A DNA stretch of 64,000 bases from Lycocorax pyrrhopterus obiensis (Eukaryota > Chordata > Aves > Passeriformes > Paradisaeidae). Position numbers and translations under genes: made by a program. Positions 40,706 to 53,820 of the stretch are shown here, in pieces. Where the stretch lies: the NCBI GenBank assembly GCA_014706295.1, contig JACSVZ010000004.1, positions 90,610,547-90,674,546 on the forward strand, given 5' to 3'. Positions within the stretch are counted from its first letter, which is position 1. Each line of letters starts with the position of its first letter. The notes beneath the pieces are model-generated. The model saw only the letters and a program-made list of their open reading frames with translations. It did no database searches and was not told where the DNA came from.

Positions 40706-43700
40706 CTGAATAAACAACAACAATGCATTTGATTTTTGACTTGCTTTTTTGTGATCATCACGGCCTCAACATCTCAAATGGACACCTGTACATTGATGAA
40801 GAACTGTTTTAGCAAATAGTTAAAATGTAGTAAACCCTTCTGATCACATTCACATTGTTTAACTGACATCAGCTGTTTACACGTATATATTAAGTGCATC
40901 ACACATGCCATACATTAATGTTACATTTAATATCTTTTGGCATAGCTGAGAAGGGACCCAAGCCAACCTCACTCCCTGGTTAACTGGGTTAGCCATTCAC
41001 TACCATGGAAGAACCTTTTCTTCAGCAGCATTATATAAAATCCTATACTTCTCCCAGCTGTGGAACCCTGTCTGGCAGAGCAGCCCAGCTGTGCCTCCTG
41101 TACCCTCTACCAGGATGTCCCCTTGGGGCATTTCAGCAGCACCCACAGCTCCCTGCAGGGCTTGTGCAGTACCCAGCATCTACCTGCTAACCCTGCTTTG
41201 CAGGCTGGGCATGATGCAACATTGTGCCTTTTTCAGAGGCAATTTCCATGATAAACAGGGCTTAGGCAGAGTGTCCAGGCTCGGGGAAGGTAGGCTCTCG
41301 GTATGTAGCCATATGTTGCTGTTTTGAAGATTAGTGCCTTAATTCTACCTACGGCATTTTTTAAAGGTTCACTGAAGTCTGCCTTAACAACCTGTAAATG
41401 TACCTGAATAATTTAATATTGTGTTTATCCAAAATCAGATAGGAAAGTAACGCTGAACAGATAATTGCACAACTTTCTGAAAATATTTTCTTTCTAAAAA
41501 GTGAGTGCTAGAAGTCAGAATCAGTATGAATAATTTTACAAGTTAAATTTAGAGCATCACTAAATGGCACATCCAGTGGATATTAATTTTCCTATACAGC
41601 TGCTAAGTGCTCCTAGTGCTTTATTCTTATGGAAAGAGAGTCTCTGCAAATATTTCAAATGTTTTAGGATTTTGGTTAAGTAAATGGAAATTTTATACAG
41701 AAGTTCTGATGATTATGAATAACTGGTATTTTAATTTTGTGTAAGACATTTTGGCCACTAAAACTCTTCTGAAAGGAATTACATTACCCTTCATAAAATT
41801 TGCTTTTAATAAAGTTAAGTAGACTAATGCAATCTCAAAGAGACTAAAAAAATCTTACTCTGAACTATTTTGCAATATTGTTGATCAGGAAATATATGGT
41901 AATTTAGTCCATAAACTCTGTAAGTCTTAACCATTTCTTTCAAACTAAGGTTATTGACAACACAAAAATAAAAGTTTTCAAACTTAAATTAAAAATATAA
42001 ACCATGGAAGTCAGCATTCTTCTTGAGCCTACCCTTTGTCAGGTGTGAAAAAGGAAGGATCTCACAACAAAAAGGCACAAAAAATACCACAAATTATACA
42101 AACTGCTATTATGTAGATGGAACAAGAAGAGGATGGTGTCATGGAAAAAGAACAGGAAACAGCAAACATTCATAACTTGATATTTTAATAGATTTGCTTT
42201 GGGTAATATATATTAAATGCATTTATTGATGGTCTGGAAACAGCTGGACAGTGAGGTAGGAAGTCCATGTCTAACACAAAGTTCCATAGGTTAGTGAACA
42301 CTGAAAAAGTAAGGAACTATATCCAGCAGGTTTAGTTAATCTGGCCAATTGAGCAATCTACCTGCAAATGAAATCTATTATGGAAGGCTTCCAGGTAATG
42401 CACACTGAAATGAAGAATTTTAACCACTACTGAAACCAATTAATCATTACGGACAGCTCAGTGAACATCTCTGTGCACAGACATGGTCACAGAGGCAGAA
42501 GACATTAGAATAGTTCTACGTGATAACACTGTTAGGTGGCAGCCAACAGCATTTGCTTTGAATGCAGGATCTAATCCATGTAAAACTTTCTCAAAAGCAG
42601 AATATAATAAAAACAGAAAATAACCAAACCAGCATAATAAAAACCAAGGCATGAGACTGATGGGAATAGTTTTCACAAGGGAGCTGTGAAAAAAAATAGT
42701 GAAAGGTTTGGAAAATGACTGACTGTTTCTAATTCCAATGTGTGCTACATAAGATTATACTTAGGATTACTCCACATAAATTAAGGAATTTGACTGAAGG
42801 GCATTAGTCAGGTGACTTGCCCCTCCCAGCTCTCTACAGTCAGTGGAGACTGACAAGCATTTCCAGAGGGCTCTCAGCCCACTCAGGATGTGCACTGTCC
42901 TGGAAGAAACTCTTTCGCTCCATTAACTACAGAGGGAGCTTTAGTTGTTGCCTCAGTTAAAAGCCTCAAATTAGATGAGTTGAATCCAGGCCTGAATAGC
43001 CGTGCAGTACAAATCGAATATGAATGAATATAAAATTGCTTTAAAAAGATTTCTCTTTTAACATAACCATTGTGTAAGTATACCCTTAGGTGGCTCACTA
43101 AATGGTCAAAGAAATATTAAGTAACATGTCTGAGGAGAGGGCAGGGCCCATCTGTCATTAAACAACACAGGAAAGAAAACTCAGGTCCTATAAACATCAG
43201 AAACATTGGGAATTTTATGTAAAGTCCTCTGCTAAACAGAACATGCACATACTTCTTATGGCTGCTTGCACTTCAGGTCTGATTCAAACCTCACTTTACC
43301 ATGAGTCAGCACTAACTAAGAGACACAAAACCAGTAGGAAGGAAACCTGTATCTTTTCAGAAGACCCCATACATAGAACTTTTTGTGGGACTTATTCTTT
43401 CACCCAACAAGAGTGAGGCATTTGGTTTAGGATGAATCACTGCTCCTTTGGAGCATAATTTTTTTCAATCTGTATCTTAATCTGGCAATCCATATTTACT
43501 GAAATCAGAGCAGGTATTTTCAGCGGATGAGTATTGTAGGAGTGTACTCCTCATTTTCAGTCTGAATCTTCTTAACATTTAAATATTTAATATGGACTGA
43601 AAACAAAAACATGTATTTATATTTTCAATGAAAAATAAATGGAAAATATTATGTGTAGTAGTATCTCTTCACCTCTAGCAGTCAGTATTTTTCTTGAAAT

Positions 43701-43856
43701 TCTGAGTAACATTCCTTAGAACTGAATTACTTCGACAATTTGCACCCTCAGCTTGATATTAATTTTAAAAACCCCCCAAAACTAAAACCATCCACTAGTA
43801 ACAACTCTCATATCTGCAGTTAACCTATAAGAAAAGTTATAACAAGAATTTCCCAC
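40706..43856 (-). other. Intron between exons ii and iii
   Basis: This is a 3.15 kb intron with donor GTGGGA and acceptor TTATTCAG. It is AT-rich apart from a GC-richer patch near 41060-41220. I recognise no transposon or other feature in it. Confidence 0.9.
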
Positions 43857-44004
43857 CTGACTAACACAGCTGGCCTGACTGAGCGTGCTCACTGCTCTCA
43901 TATAGCTCTGATTCCTTGAGCGAAACTTTGGGGAATTGTAGTTTGCAGAGGGATCCAGGTTGTGACCCCCAGGCACGTCACTTGCAGTTTGAAGGTAGCT
44001 CTGA
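43857..44004 (-). CDS. DLGAP2: DLGAP2 coding exon ii
   Basis: This 148-base exon completes one split codon and adds 49 codons. The acceptor has a strong pyrimidine tract (ctttcctttgtag). The donor is CAG/GTGGGA, so the exon ends in phase 0. Joined to exon i it begins NQSYLQTASDV, a weak copy of the SYLRA repeat. Residues 26-39 (43928-43887) carry a good guanylate-kinase-binding repeat, KFRSRNQSYMRAVS, close to the DLGAP1 equivalent as I recall it. The exon ends TLSQASCVSQ. Exons i and ii together are 360 bases with phase 0 at both ends, so they could be skipped as a pair without a frameshift, while either one alone could not. An apparent in-frame GTG near the 5' part is only an internal Val codon. 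Confidence 0.93.
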
Positions 44005-45489
44005 CTACAAAGGAAAGAGGAAGAAAAAAGGAAAGGGTGTAAAACTACAGATGGAATAAATTAGGACACTGAAGACAGTAATTTGTATGAGACTCACAAA
44101 CCCACTCCCCTGGGTCCAAATCTTACTCCATATAAAGCATTATAGACCTGTTGTAGTCAAATGTCTTAGCACAAGCAGAGAATCTGTGGCTCTGCTACCT
44201 AGATGGTATGAAATTTTAAGTTTTTGCTGTATTTAAACATCATCAATCCTCCTGGCTATTAACGTTGAACTTTACTAAAAGACAATGTCTAGGTCAACAG
44301 GAACAAAAAGCAGAGCTAAAGCACAAACCAAAGTAACTAAGAATCTTTCTTCGTAGATTAAATCTGCTACTTGTAATCTGGTTTTCATCAGGGTGTTAGG
44401 CATCAAGAGACCTTTTATCTTCAAAGGATTGATATAGTTTTACAAAAGATTAAAATATCCCATGTTCAGCTAAAAAAAGTAAATTAGTAAGGTGCTCTGA
44501 GCAACTACATGAGGCTCTAAAAATTGTTTTATTACAACACATTTCCCATTTTGGAGGACTGGGACCGTAACACCACACTGAGGCCTCTTCAGTATGCTTT
44601 CACACCAAGGGCATGCTAATGTTCATGTTTTGTTTTAAAAGTATTGATTAACACTCCAGGAAAACAAATAAACCTAAGAAAAGCTCAGTACTTTGCCTTG
44701 AATACAAAAAATTAAAATCTCAAACATGGTACACCAGAGTTCTCATGACCTCTGTAAATCATATTTTAGAACTTTCCCTTGCAGATCAGTGCAGAAATTA
44801 ATTAATGCCCCAGACAATATTTGGTTTCATGTGGTAAATAGGTAGTTTTTATATTTATTCCTTAAAGGTAGCTTTAACAAAAACAGTTTCTGGGAAAGTA
44901 GATTTGTGCCACTTGAATGCCTAAATTGGCCATACAGCTACTTCAAGCTGAGCTGGCAGAGCTGGTCAGTCCAGCAGTGTCTGTGACATGTACCTGGGCT
45001 GCTGGACATTTCCCTGTGAAAGGTGAAGTTTCCTCTCTGGAAGAACCAGACCACTCAGTGAGTGAGAAAGCCACAGGTTCAACTCCTGCCACAAGATGAA
45101 GCACAAACCAGGATCTTGTTTCTCAGACTATATTTATCAAACATTGAGCATGACCATAGGCTGGTGCTTGAGGGAACTCAGCCTTCCTCGTGGAGTGGAC
45201 ACAACCTGAGTTTGGATGCAGTCCCTGAGGAGCACTCAGGGAGGAATCTCCAACATTTTATCATGGCTTTGCCTAGAAAAGCAAAGAGTACTGAGATGCA
45301 TCTCCCTGTGTGGCCGTGTCCTTTGATGTCTGACATGTGATGATCTAGTATTCCCTCACATCACCACCTGCAAGAGCAGATGGGATTTAGAGACCCTTAT
45401 GCTTGGGAGATCTGTTCTCAAGCATTTCCATGTGTTCTCCCGTCTCAGGGTCAACACAGACATAGCCTTGCTTCCTCGATGCATCTGCC

Positions 45490-45700
45490 TTAGATTCACA
45501 GAATCATTTACTTTGGAAAAGGCCTCTAAGATCATTGAATCCAATTGTTAACCAAATGCTGCCAAGTCCACTGCTAAACCATGTCCCTAAGTACCACATC
45601 TACATGTCCTTTAAATACCCCAGGGATGGTGACTCAGCCATTTCCCTGGGCAGCCTGTTCCAACGTCTGATAATCCTTTCAGCGAAGAAATTTTTCCTAA
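45490..45700 (-). mobile_element. CR1 LINE, 3' fragment
   Basis: It reads as the complement of a CR1 3' end: tcacagaatcatttactttg, then ctctaagatcattgaatcca, then catttccctgggcagcctgt and tccaacg. Its orientation is the same as the host gene. Confidence 0.88.
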
Positions 45701-45704
45701 TAAA

Positions 45705-45755
45705 TTTGCTGGAGCATGTCCAAAGAAGAGCAACAGAGCTGGTGAAGCAAAAAAA
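45705..45755 (+). mobile_element. CR1 LINE, small inverted internal fragment
   Basis: Directly beside the minus-strand copy is a short stretch, gctggagcatgtccaaagaa then gagcaacagagctggtgaag. It matches the CR1 internal sequence in the opposite (+) orientation. The two pieces form a tail-to-internal inverted junction. Confidence 0.6.
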
Positions 45756-46254
45756 CAGGATGGATTTTGTTTTCATCTTTGTTCAAGGCAGGCATTCTTT
45801 CAAAATCCGAAGAAATTTCCCTGGAGAAAAAACCAATTCATTTCTTCCCGTCTATTCAGTTCCTTCTATGGAATGTCTCTGTAACCTCATGCCAGAGATA
45901 AACTATGTAGAAACTATGCTATAACTGCTAAAACCAAAATGAAAATGTATGAGATTATTGCAGGTATGTGCTCAGAGGTTAATTAAGTCATTACAGTCAA
46001 AGTGATTCTATGATTAAGATAACAGTCTGATAGTGGGTCTAAGTTGGTTCTAGATGATAAAAACAAGAGCTGTAGCAGCATTTTTTTGTTCCTGTAGGTA
46101 TGAAGACAAATATAATAGATTAGGTGAAGTGGTGTAAAGCCTCACTATCTGCATTTAGTTGCTGGATGTAACTAAACTTCCTTTCCTCTATAGGAAGGCT
46201 GATGACTGACACCTGCTCTGTGTCATTCTGATTTTTACATATGCTTTACTTCAT

Positions 46255-46785
46255 CATGGAATCAGAGAATGGCTTGTGTTGGAAGGGACCTTAAAGAACA
46301 TGTAGTTCCAGCCCCCTGCCAAGGGCAAGGACATCTCCCACTAGACCACATTGCTCAAAGCCCCATCCAACCTGGCCCTGAACACGTCCAGGGATGGGGC
46401 ATCCACAGCTTCTCTGGGCAACCTGTGCCAGTGCCTCACCACCCTCACAGTCAAGAATTTCTTCCTAAGATTTAACCTAAATCTCTAAGTTGAAAACTGA
46501 TCACCCCTTGTCCTATCACTACCTGTCCAGGTAAAAAGTCACTCTCCCTCTTCTTTAAAAGCCCCCTTTAGGTATGGGAAGGTTGCAAGGGTGCCTTTTC
46601 TTCTCCAGGCTGAACAACCCCAGCTCTCTCAGCCTGTCTTCACAGGAGACGTGCTCCAGCCCTCTGATCATCTTGTGGCCTCCTGCAGACCTGATCTAAG
46701 GGGTCCACATCTTTCTTGTGCTGAGGACTCCTGACCTGGACATACTACTCCAGGTGGGGTCTCACGAGGACAGAGAGACTTTAAT
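46255..46785 (-). mobile_element. CR1 LINE, 3' fragment, about 530 bases
   Basis: This is a long CR1 copy in reverse orientation. It runs from the 3' terminus (tggaatcagagaatggcttg, tgttggaagggacctta) through gggcaacctgtgccagtgcc and the ctccaggctgaacaacccca segment to ctactccaggtggggtctca. The reading frame is broken. Confidence 0.93.
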
Positions 46786-49358
46786 CTGTCTGGTATTGTT
46801 AATAATCTCTTTGATTATTTATGTTAGTATTTTTCAAAACAAGTAAGTCCCTCCTGGACCTTCTGCTTGTCATCATCAGGTGGCAAAATCTAGATTCTGA
46901 GTTCATTAACAGTTTGTGAATGAGATGTTTGAGATTTCATTAAAACATGGGCCACATTAAGAAAAGACAGAAGGAAAATAATTAAATTATAGATTACAGT
47001 ATGAACTACTTAAAATTAATTAATTTAAACTTGATCCTAATAACTGTCCCCTTTCCTAAGTAATGCTTAACAATCTACTATTTAATTAATCACATTCTGG
47101 TTCCTTGTTAGGTATTGCTATCATTAAATATCATCAACAATTTTTACAGCAATAATTTCTTATGGAAAGAAGCCCAGTATTCCATAGTACTTCTAAGCAG
47201 CTGAGTTTTGATGAATGAGTTTGGATATTACCTGATAGTTAAATAATTTTTCATTTATCAGAGGAGATTAATTGATTCATGGAACTGTAGCAAAGTAACA
47301 GAAATGTTACATATATTAGGCTATAAAAGCAATTATACATGAATTTGATTAACCCTTTGAAATTTTCCTGATAAAAAGAAATTATTAGTTTTTATTTCTT
47401 AGATATAATCTCAAAGTTATCCTCTAGGATAAATGTGTCGATGCATGGTGAAAATTACAACCTTGCTATAAATATGATCCAGAAGCGAAACACCAGAGTT
47501 ACATGGGGAAATTGCTCTCAAATGTCATGATCTGTTGCTCAAGGAAGTCCCATGCTTGTCAACAATACTAGAAAACGCAATCAACATCTGGCCTTGGTAA
47601 ATGCTGACTTTTTAAGGACAGCCACTCTATCTATAAGCTTAGGAACAAAATTCTTGACCTTCATTTCCAAAACATCAAGGTTCTGTTGCTTTGAAAAGAG
47701 AAAATAATTTTCTTTTATATTCTGTAGCAGCATAGATGATCTTATATCTCAGCTGATCACTGCGGAAGGGCAAGACAAGCATGCGCAAATGAGATGTTTT
47801 AACAGATCATCTCCAGGACCACTGAACAAATATACACAGTAAAATCAAAGAGGTGGCTCTAAAAATCAGTGCTATGGAAAAGTAGGAATAGGGTGAGAGT
47901 AATAGGAGAAATTAAATTAGTCTGCTCTCTTCCCACTTGCTTTTCTGAATAGACAAGATTTTAGGAAGAGAAGTCCTTTAAAAGCATTTCTGCCCCCAAG
48001 GGATGCTTTCCGTTTTCCATTGGCTTCAGAAGAAGTTCATGGCAGCCAGACAGAGGTCTTAAATTTAATGAGAAATATCTTAGCTGAAAGAAAGGCTCAA
48101 AGCCTAAAGAAATTTTTGGGAAAAAAGCACTTCCATGTAATGACCTTGCCGCTGTTGAGAATCTCTACTCTAAAAGTGAACGACTCCTGGTGAAGGTAGC
48201 TAAATTTGCAACAGCAATTTCAGCACTCAGCAGATTGCCTGAGTGTGTTCAGGGAGGACAAGATACTGTGTTATAACCACATAAAGTGAGCTATAGCATG
48301 ACATGCTTATCTGGGACAGTATAACTGATAACATGTCTCTTAGCATAGATGGGATATCCTGTCACCCTGGTACAGAGTGAATGGCAGTGAGGTTAGGCTG
48401 CATATTCCCACAAAAAATAGATCAAGAATAAGGGAAGAGACAGTTGTCCAAAAGCAGTCTTGAGCAGTTTCTAAGAGTCTTGCATTACAGTCTCCCTTTT
48501 CTTGCATTTCTCTAAACTGCAAAAATTCAGGCTTCTGTATCCAAACCTCACGTGTCCTGACGCTCCTTTTAAGTAAAAGCTACCACTTCCTCCAGCTCCA
48601 GAACTCACATTTACCAGAACCCCCAAGGACAGCTCTTTTTCATTCTTGACCCACCCAGATCCTTACTGCCCCTTCTTTAAGTCCCAGCTCACAGTTTCCT
48701 GTTCAAGATCTTCTGAAACATCCCCCAGAAGTCAGCATTTGGCCACTTATGCTTCTGCCCTCTCCAGATTTCAAAAGTACCCCTAACAGCTCTGTTTGTC
48801 ATCACAGCCCTGCTCAACCAGCAACAGCCACCTAATCATACCCTCTCATTTAGGAGGCTACCACAAACCCAAAACCTCTTCAACTTCTCGTGCAAACTAG
48901 CTGTTCTTGCCCACACCTCATCACAAGTAAAATTTAAAAGCAGAATGGGGGAAAATAATTGCAGGAAAACTCCTGTTATTTTAACCCTACAACAAGCAAC
49001 GAAATGTGCTAAAAAAACCCCAAACACAAAGAAACAAAAAAGGATGACTTTTAAAAATCCTTTTGACTACAAACCCCCAATTTAAATTTCTGTTATTCCT
49101 TGTCTTTTCGTCATACTTAACAGGATTCCATATGTCAAAAATGTAGGAAGAAACATAAGTTTCCTTGTATTGCAAACAAAAAGCACTACTTAAGGTTTGT
49201 GAAGAGATTTCAGGAGATGGAAAAAGATGTCTACATCTCCTTATCTTTTCCCAACTTAGGCCTTTCTAACAGAAGACTTGGAAAACCAGAGAGCTATTTA
49301 GAACATGTTTTAATGAAAGGAACAATAACGGCAAGCTAATTCAATGGCTGCAATAACA

Positions 49359-49398
49359 CATTAACTAATGATAAGGGAAGGGCATTAACTAATGATAA
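49359..49398. repeat. Two-copy direct repeat, period 24
   Basis: CATTAACTAATGATAA occurs at 49359 and again at 49383, separated by a G-rich spacer. It is a simple local duplication in intron sequence. Confidence 0.85.
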
Positions 49399-50028
49399 CA
49401 GAAAGACCCTTATTTGCTCATCTTCAGCAATCTAATACTTAACCGTCTATTTCCTTTTATATTCATGGTGTATTTGTAAAAGGAGTAAAATACTCTGTAA
49501 ATAAAAGATAGCTAACATTGTTTGGGGTTTTTTGCTGCGTTCCATTGTTTTATATAACTTTCGGAAAGTTTATGGCACCATGGATAGTGTCTGAAGTAGC
49601 TTGGTCTGACTTCACATATGGTGCTGGGGGATTTGAGGCATCCCCACTGCGATGTGTACCATAGCATCTTGCACCACTCAGTCGAAATCTATCACTTTGT
49701 GTAGCACTCAGCCCATCCTTTGTTGTCACCAAGATCAGATGTTGATGAACACCCAGGATGGTTTGTGGCATGTTTCCCGAAGTCTCTTGTCATTGCTGCA
49801 CGATAAGTATTGCTGAGAGCTAGATTTACAACACACAGTACTGCACCAGGACTTATGCAAGCATTGCATGTTTTGCAATCTTTTAGTTATTTGGTGAAAA
49901 GGTATGTATGGTAAACAATATGGTTTCACTTTTGGGACAGCCTGAAATGCCAGAATTAGAAAATGGCATGGTTTTACATTTTATAGTTAATCCAGGGTCA
50001 AAACAACAACAACAAAAAACCCCCACAA

Positions 50029-50504
50029 AATGACAGAATCAAGTAGGTTGGAAAAGACCTCTGAGATCATCAAGTTAAACCTAAGTAGACCTTGTCAACT
50101 GGACTGCGGCACTGAGTGCCATGTCCAGTCTTTAGTTAGACATCTCTAGGGACAGTGACTCCACCACCTCCCTGGGCAGCCCATTCCAACACCCAATCAC
50201 CCTTTCTGTGAAAAACTTCTTCCTGATGCCCAGCCTAAACCTTCCCTGGTGCAGATTAAGACTGTGTCCTCTTGTCCTGTCACTGTTTGCATGGGAGAAG
50301 AGACTGACCCCCACCTGGCTACAACCTCCTTTCAGGCAGCTGTAGAGAATTGTAAGGTCTCCCCTGAGCCTCCTCTTCTCCAGGCTAAACAACCCCAGCT
50401 CTCCCAGCTGCTCCTCACAGGACTTGTGTTCCAGACCCTTCACCAGCTTTGCTGCCCTTGTCTCGACACGCTCCAGCATCTCAATGTCCTTCTTGAAGTG
50501 AGGG
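50029..50504 (-). mobile_element. CR1 LINE, 3' part (split by solo LTR)
   Basis: This is the 3' part of a minus-oriented CR1, the best preserved in the window. The inferred ORF2 C-terminus is readable without a stop over about 120 codons (for example [17 protein letters not shown] and then [15 protein letters not shown]). It stops at ...cttcttgaagtgaggg, exactly where the solo LTR begins. The CR1 consensus then continues at 51668 on the other side, so the LTR landed inside this CR1. Confidence 0.95.
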
Positions 50505-50531
50505 TGTTGGGGTTTTAGGAGTTCTCTTTTT

Positions 50532-50532
<1 letters not shown>

Positions 50533-50579
<47 letters not shown>
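50533..50579. repeat. Poly(T) run, 47 bases, inside the LTR
   Basis: An unbroken run of 47 T, preceded by TTTTTG. It explains the lysine-rich open frame on the minus strand. Confidence 0.95.
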
Positions 50580-51485
50580 CTCTGAAAAGAATTTTCCCCA
50601 TACATGTTGCCAGGGGGACAAATTACTGAGTACTTAAGAGAGACAAAAAGACCTGGCCATAGGGGGAGGGGTCCAGCTGGCTATTCTCTCTCACCTGGGG
50701 TCTTCTTGTGTTGGTCAGAGACACCATGAGATTTGAACTGGGAAGAAGGAGTTGGGTACAGCCCCTAGGGCTCTTGCTCTCTCGGCATTCGGAGGGGGAG
50801 AAAGGCTACTGTGGTTGTGGAGAGAATTCATAGCCACTGTGGGTTTCTGCCCTCTGCTGCCTTCCTCCTACCATGAGTGGAGCTTGTTCGCTGGAGCAGC
50901 TGTTGCACTGGGACCCTAACACCGTACCTCACTAAAAGAGGGACCTTTCCACCATCTGCTCGGGTGCCTCAGGGAAAACCCCGGGATCCCAAGCCCATGT
51001 TTCCCTGCCCCACTGGGAGCCAGGCCACTGCTGCCCCCCTGCCCCCGCCATTCCTTTTCTGCCACTCTGAGTTTCGCTACACTGTAGCCCTGCACCACTG
51101 TAGCCTGCCTGCCAAGACATACTGGGGTTTGCGCTGCAGCTCCGGAGGTTAATATATCTCATCTATCACCAGGCACTTTATGTTCATCTCTGCTGTTCCC
51201 AAGGGTCCCGCTTGGGGCACTGGGATCGGCTGCCCCAGGGGGTTTGTGAAGCAAGCTTTTCGTCCGCCATCACCGCGTGCTCCCCGAGCTCGCTCCGGAG
51301 CGCCCCCTGCAGCCGCGGGGGAACCATCACACCCGCCCTGCTCACCGGGAGCCGCCAGCGCCCCTGCCGGCTGTGACTGGAACGGCACCAAAGGGGAAAG
51401 GGCCCGACAGCCGAGAGAGGCCGGCACTGGGTTTGTGGTTCTGTTTGCTGTTACTGCCAGAGTTGTTGTTGCTTGTTTGCCTTGT

Positions 51486-51488
<3 letters not shown>

Positions 51489-51514
<26 letters not shown>
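51489..51514. repeat. (AT)n microsatellite inside the LTR
   Basis: A pure AT repeat, followed by TATTAAAG. It lies within the solo LTR. Confidence 0.95.
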
Positions 51515-51517
<3 letters not shown>

Positions 51518-51667
51518 TAAAGAACTGTTATTCCTATTCCTCATATCTTTGCCTGAAAGCCCCTTAATTTCAAAATGATAATAATTCAGAGGGAAGGGGG
51601 TTGCATTTTCCGTTCCAAGGGAGGCTCCTGCCTTCCTTAGCAGGCACCAGTCTTTCAAACCAAGACA

Positions 51668-51830
51668 GAGGGGCCTAAAACTGGACACAGAAATTGAAGT
51701 GTGGCATCACCAGTGCCAAGCACAGAGCAGAAGCTAGAAGCACCCTAACTTCTTCCCACAAATTCTAATTCCTGAGCAGCAATACTTGACAGCCAAGACA
51801 ATCCCAGGGGAGGCACAGAGTATGTAACTC
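51668..51830 (-). mobile_element. CR1 LINE, more 5' part (other side of the LTR)
   Basis: After the target duplication the sequence gggcctaaaactggacacag and then gtgtggcatcaccagtgcca continues the CR1 left at 50504. Similarity fades beyond about 51830, so the outer border is approximate. Confidence 0.82.
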
Positions 51831-53820
51831 CTGAGAAAAGGATCTCTCAGTCACACTGGTTTTGGGTTGTTTGTTTTTTTTTTACGGTCTGCATTTTATT
51901 TTCTAATAAGTGACTGATATCACATACTTTGTCATAAACCTAATACCATTGCTTAAAAAAGTATGATTGTGATGCCAAAAATGCTGCAAATGTCATACAT
52001 TTGCCAAGGTCATTCTTTGATCTACTCACATTCAAAATAGTGATCACTCCCCAGAGTACCTCTTCTCTGTCAAATGTTCAGCCACCAGTGCACCCTGGGT
52101 CAAGAAGGTACTGAAAGTGAATTAACATCTTCTGAGGCCTCTAAAAGTTGCAACAAGAAGGTCACCTTCTGACTCTGAATGGGTTTATCAGGTTTATTCA
52201 GGGAGCATCCAATATAAAGTAAGTCCATGTTCCATCAAATTAATTTTCAGAATTGCCATATTCTGAAATCATACCTTTTTATTTTCATGATCATGCCTGC
52301 ACTTGTGCAAAAATCTGAGAATGAATGGGAACATTAAAGAAAGTACAATCACTCCCGTTCAAATCAGTATATGCAATTCAGAAGTATCTTTCTGGGACAA
52401 AAAGATATAATTTGTAAAATAATTCATTTTGGGTGCCTAAAAGGGAGGTGCATTAGGATTATCCAAGTAGCTGTGGTTATCAAAACCTATTTTATTGAGA
52501 GATTTGCATTTCAATGGATATTCATTTCTCTATCTGGATCTATCTTAACTATGTCTTTTTAGGTACGTGAAATAACTCATCGACTGGAATCTAAGGATTA
52601 ATCTTAGCTAGCAGTGCCATTGTATAGCAGCTGTGAGTCACACTGTAATTCCATGGAGCCCTGCTGCAGTCAATAGAGCTCTGCAAAGGGGCCCAGATGT
52701 GCCTGCATGCAGCCCATTGGAGAACTCGGAGAGTAGACATTAAGTCTGATTCTCCCTTTCGAACAGCACATTTAGTCTGGCTCTTTGAAAAACTGAAAGT
52801 GCACATAAATCTCATAAATTTATCCATAGTAAAGAATTTCTTTTCTAATATTTGCCAGTCTGAAGCTTCTCTTTGATCATTAGGTAGATATGAGAATTTG
52901 GCCCAAATGAAATTATTTAGATGCCTAGATACTTCATCATTGACCCATATCTTTTTAAAAAATATGCATGAAAGATATTGAACATTTGATTTATTACAGG
53001 AATATGCTAGGAAAGAGGTGGAGACTGCTCTTTCCATCCTTATGAAATGCCTACTAATCACTGTTAGGAGAGAACTCTTACCATCAGTAAGTATTTAGGG
53101 ATTTGGTACAACATGAACCAGAAGAGAATGAGAGGAAATCATCGGAATCGTTAAACAGTCTGATGGTTTGATCACTCCTTGCAAAGACAGAGAGGATGTA
53201 GGCTCAACCACGCCTGTATTGCAAGTCACTCAAAATGTGAATGTAATAAAAAAAGTAGGATATGAGATATCTAAACTCTAAACTTTCTAAAAGGTGACAG
53301 ATTTACACATATAGTGAATCTGTAGCTAATCCTAAAAGTCTTGTTCCAATATCATATTTTGAGCTTGCCCTGGCAAGCAGGCAATAAGCTGGTCAGCATC
53401 AACAAAATTCAGGTGGATGCTATGGCAAAAACTTAAAGGGCGTTTAAAGAATCATGTAGCAGTTCAGCAAATGGATCTGTGCATCTAAGCAGAACTCAAA
53501 TATTGGATGTATGTTCCTAAATCCATTTATGGAATTGAAATATTCATTAATTTCTTCAGGAAGCTGTCTCACTTTTTTTTTTTTTTGCTTTTGGTGAATA
53601 TACATGTACACATGCAAAAAGTCCTAATTGGATAGAACAAGTGTAGACTACAGACTATCAGGACTCATTAAAGCATCTGAGCATAAGCTTAAACACACAT
53701 GTAAGTCCATTAAAACCAGTAGATCTAAAGAAAATAAGTGACCTTCATGCTGAAGTTGAAGGTATTAATGAGACTATGTAATTTCTTGAGAAGCAATTGA
53801 GTAGAATTGGGAAAAGTGAA

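Larger units (their letters stand above)
50505..51667 (-). mobile_element. Solo LTR, 1,163 bases, endogenous-retrovirus type
   Basis: Bounded by TG (50505) and CA (51667), the element is flanked by a perfect 5-base target duplication, GAGGG (50500-50504 and 51668-51672). It interrupts a CR1 whose consensus resumes exactly across it. There is no internal retroviral coding region, so it is a solo LTR left by recombination. The end TGTCTTGGTTTGAAAGAC (reading leftward from 51667) resembles a long ERVL-class LTR that I know from songbird genomes; a 5-base duplication agrees with that class. That would orient it on the minus strand, sense to DLGAP2. It carries a 47-base T run and a TA microsatellite. 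Its GC-rich middle (51180-51420) creates long but meaningless open frames. Confidence 0.9.

Noticed and set aside
40421..40723. Start codon for a shorter DLGAP2 isoform at ATG 40705
   Set aside because: The ATG sits exactly at an acceptor and exon ii reads into it in phase 0. No promoter-like sequence was seen upstream.
50132..50605. 157-residue frame with a poly-lysine start
   Set aside because: It joins poly(T) and LTR sequence to CR1 ORF2 remnants. It is a transposon artefact, not a gene.
51149..51578. Alanine/proline-rich frames on both strands
   Set aside because: They lie in the GC-rich middle of the solo LTR, where stops are rare by composition.
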